A model generated the notes under the pieces. That model was not told where the DNA came from, made no database searches, and saw only the letters and a list, made by a program, of their open reading frames with translations. Positions 3,670-5,244 of a stretch of DNA of 5,244 nt are shown here, piece by piece (the first letter of the stretch is position 1; each line of letters begins with the position of its first letter). The stretch spans positions 1 through 5,244 of the forward strand of contig CAJLGN010000135.1 in NCBI GenBank assembly GCA_905206195.1, read 5' to 3'. A program made the translations under genes and the position numbers. This DNA is from an uncultured Roseburia sp. Its GTDB lineage: Bacteria; Bacillota; Clostridia; Lachnospirales; Lachnospiraceae.

Positions 3670-5205
3670 ATGAATAACAATGACTATAGAGAAGTGATTG
3701 ACGGTGAAGAGAGCCAGAAGGTGGCTGACCTGCCTGGGGATGGAGATGGTGGCAAGAGCGTCGCAGAGATGGCTGGCAGTGCGTCTGATGGGGTGCATAC
3801 ACTGGAGGAGCGGGAGACAGAGTACGAGGATATCTGTTATATCTGCCGCAGGCCCGAGCATGTCGCGGGGAAGATGATACGCATTCCCAATAATATCTGC
3901 ATCTGCCAGGACTGCATGCAGAAGACTTTTGACAGCATGAATCACTCTGGATTCTCCATGGATGATGTGGTGAATTTGAATATGGGAAAGATGCCGAATA
4001 TCAGCATGATCAATCTGTCAGATTTGCAGGGGTATGTGCCAAACAATCAGAAAATTAAAAAGAAAAAGCCGAAGGAGAAAAGCGAACCGGAAATCGATAT
4101 CACAAAGATTCCGGCTCCGCACAAGATCAAGGCGTCCTTAGACGAGTATGTGGTGGGGCAGGAGCAGGCAAAAAAGGTTATGTCCGTGGCGGTATATAAC
4201 CATTACAAGCGCATTGTTTCTGATCAGGACGACGGCGTGGAGATCGAGAAGTCCAACATGCTCATGATCGGACCGACGGGATGCGGAAAGACGTATCTGG
4301 TCAAGACGCTGGCGAGGCTTTTGGATGTGCCGCTCGCAATTACAGACGCAACGTCGCTGACTGAGGCGGGGTACATAGGCGACGATATCGAGAGTGTTGT
4401 GAGCAAGCTGCTGGCGGCTGCGGACAATGATGTGGAGCGCGCGGAGCATGGTATTATTTTTATCGATGAGATTGATAAGATTGCGAAGAAGCGGAATACG
4501 AACCAGCGGGACGTCAGCGGGGAGTCGGTGCAACAGGGCATGTTAAAGCTCTTGGAGGGCGCCGAGGTCGAGGTTCCGGTGGGTGCAAGCAGCAAGAATG
4601 CGATGGTGCCGATGACCACGGTCAACACCCGGAATATTTTGTTTATCTGCGGCGGCGCGTTCCCGGATCTCTCGGATATCATCAGGGAGAGGCTCAATAA
4701 GCAGGCGTCCATCGGCTTCAACGCCACCCTTAAGGATGCGCGGGCTGCGGATGAAAATCTGCTGGCCCACGTCACGGTGGAGGATGTGCGCAAGTTTGGC
4801 ATGATACCAGAGTTTTTGGGGCGTCTCCCCGTCATGTTCACGCTGGATGCGCTGACGGAGGATGTGCTGGTGCGCATTTTAAAGGAACCGAAGAACGCGA
4901 TCATCAAGCAGTATGAGAAGCTTCTGGCGATGGATGAGGTGAAGCTCCAGTTCGACGATGGGGCGTTGCGGGCCATCGCGCAGAGGGCGAAGGAGAAGAA
5001 AGTGGGCGCGCGTGCGCTCCGCGCCGTGATTGAGGAATTTATGCTGGATATTATGTATGAGATTCCAAAAGACGATAATATCGGTATGGTGACGATCACG
5101 AGGGATTATGTGGAGAAAAAAGGAAATCCGGTCATCGCGATGCGCGGCTGTCCGAAGCTTGAGGATTGCGGAAGCGCGCAGCAGATTGCAACAGAGATTT
5201 CGTAG
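3670..5205 (+). CDS. clpX: ClpX-type AAA+ unfoldase, divergent long form
   Basis: An ATP-driven hexameric unfoldase that feeds proteins to ClpP. Domains in order: an acidic, low-complexity extension (1-52) not found in ordinary ClpX; a C4 zinc domain (Cys56, Cys59, Cys79, Cys82); a Lys-rich linker (128-137); and the AAA+ core (about 150-500). The core carries Walker A GPTGCGKT (201-208), pore-1 loop GYIG (234-237, usually GYVG), Walker B IIFIDEID (262-269), RDVSGESVQQ (280-289), the ClpP-docking IGF tripeptide (348-350), box VII FLGR (Arg385) and sensor-2 GAR (446-448). All ATPase residues are present and IGF implies ClpP partnership. The RKH pore-entrance motif is replaced by Ser-Lys-Asn (308-310). 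At 511 residues it is about 80-90 longer than standard ClpX. AAGGAG (3653-3658) serves the start, with a rather long 11-base gap. No clpP, tig or lon gene adjoins it, suggesting a second, specialised copy. Confidence 0.93.
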   Translation: MNNNDYREVIDGEESQKVADLPGDGDGGKSVAEMAGSASDGVHTLEERETEYEDICYICRRPEHVAGKMIRIPNNICICQDCMQKTFDSMNHSGFSMDDVVNLNMGKMPNISMINLSDLQGYVPNNQKIKKKKPKEKSEPEIDITKIPAPHKIKASLDEYVVGQEQAKKVMSVAVYNHYKRIVSDQDDGVEIEKSNMLMIGPTGCGKTYLVKTLARLLDVPLAITDATSLTEAGYIGDDIESVVSKLLAAADNDVERAEHGIIFIDEIDKIAKKRNTNQRDVSGESVQQGMLKLLEGAEVEVPVGASSKNAMVPMTTVNTRNILFICGGAFPDLSDIIRERLNKQASIGFNATLKDARAADENLLAHVTVEDVRKFGMIPEFLGRLPVMFTLDALTEDVLVRILKEPKNAIIKQYEKLLAMDEVKLQFDDGALRAIAQRAKEKKVGARALRAVIEEFMLDIMYEIPKDDNIGMVTITRDYVEKKGNPVIAMRGCPKLEDCGSAQQIATEIS

Positions 5206-5210
5206 CGTGG

Positions 5211-5241
5211 AGAGGGGCTGCTTTTGACGCAGCTCCTTTTT
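5211..5241 (+). terminator. Intrinsic terminator after the clpX-like gene
   Basis: GGGGCTGC (5214-5221) pairs with GCAGCTCC (5229-5236) over eight positions (one G-U), with a seven-base loop and TTTTT (5237-5241). The preceding AGA can pair with part of the T run. It begins six bases after the stop codon, making the gene a single-gene unit. Confidence 0.92.
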
Positions 5242-5244
5242 AGT

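Noticed and set aside
4224..5099. Minus-strand open frame of 291 codons opposite clpX
   Set aside because: Ser/Ala-rich antisense of a highly conserved AAA+ core, with no start signals.

Overview
The window looks like chromosomal DNA from a spore-forming, anaerobic Gram-positive bacterium, most likely class Clostridia and probably Lachnospiraceae. The reasons are strong AAGGAG-type ribosome binding sites, consensus TTGACA/TATAAT promoters, an ECF-type vitamin transporter component, a Firmicutes-style N-terminal half of a KDPG/KHG aldolase, and a forespore-type (sigma-G/F) promoter in front of a small lipoprotein gene. The family-level placement is an inference from protein style, not from a marker gene.

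Layout. (1) 1-540, minus strand: the start of eda (KDPG/KHG aldolase) with a perfect extended -10/-35 promoter and an overlapping palindromic operator. The gene loses its family sequence near base 54 and stops at base 15, so it lacks the catalytic lysine. (2) 590-1947, plus strand: a cobalamin riboswitch with an intrinsic terminator, followed by two adjacent genes, a membrane-anchored DUF4430 (transcobalamin C-terminal-like) protein and an ECF transporter S component. This is a predicted vitamin B12 or corrinoid capture and uptake unit, switched off when B12 is plentiful. (3) 1949-2838: an IclR-family regulator with its own promoter. A palindrome at its transcription start matches the eda operator in 14 of 17 positions, suggesting that the regulator controls both eda and itself in the manner of KdgR. 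(4) 2924-3508: a small Asn/Gly-rich repeat lipoprotein behind a sigma-G/F-like promoter, closed by a good terminator. (5) 3572-5241: a stand-alone clpX-like gene with its own promoter and terminator, a long N-terminal extension and non-canonical pore loops. It is probably a second, specialised ClpX.

How the parts connect. eda and the IclR gene look like two arms of one sugar-acid regulon, with the B12-uptake unit lying between them. The lipoprotein and clpX are independent transcription units. The most interesting items are the riboswitch/DUF4430/ECF module (including a three-copy 12-bp tandem repeat inside the aptamer), the shared operator, the divergent ClpX, and the broken eda. Gene-free stretches longer than 300 bases: only 360-1005, filled by the eda promoter/operator, a weak terminator-like hairpin, a weak promoter, the riboswitch and its terminator.
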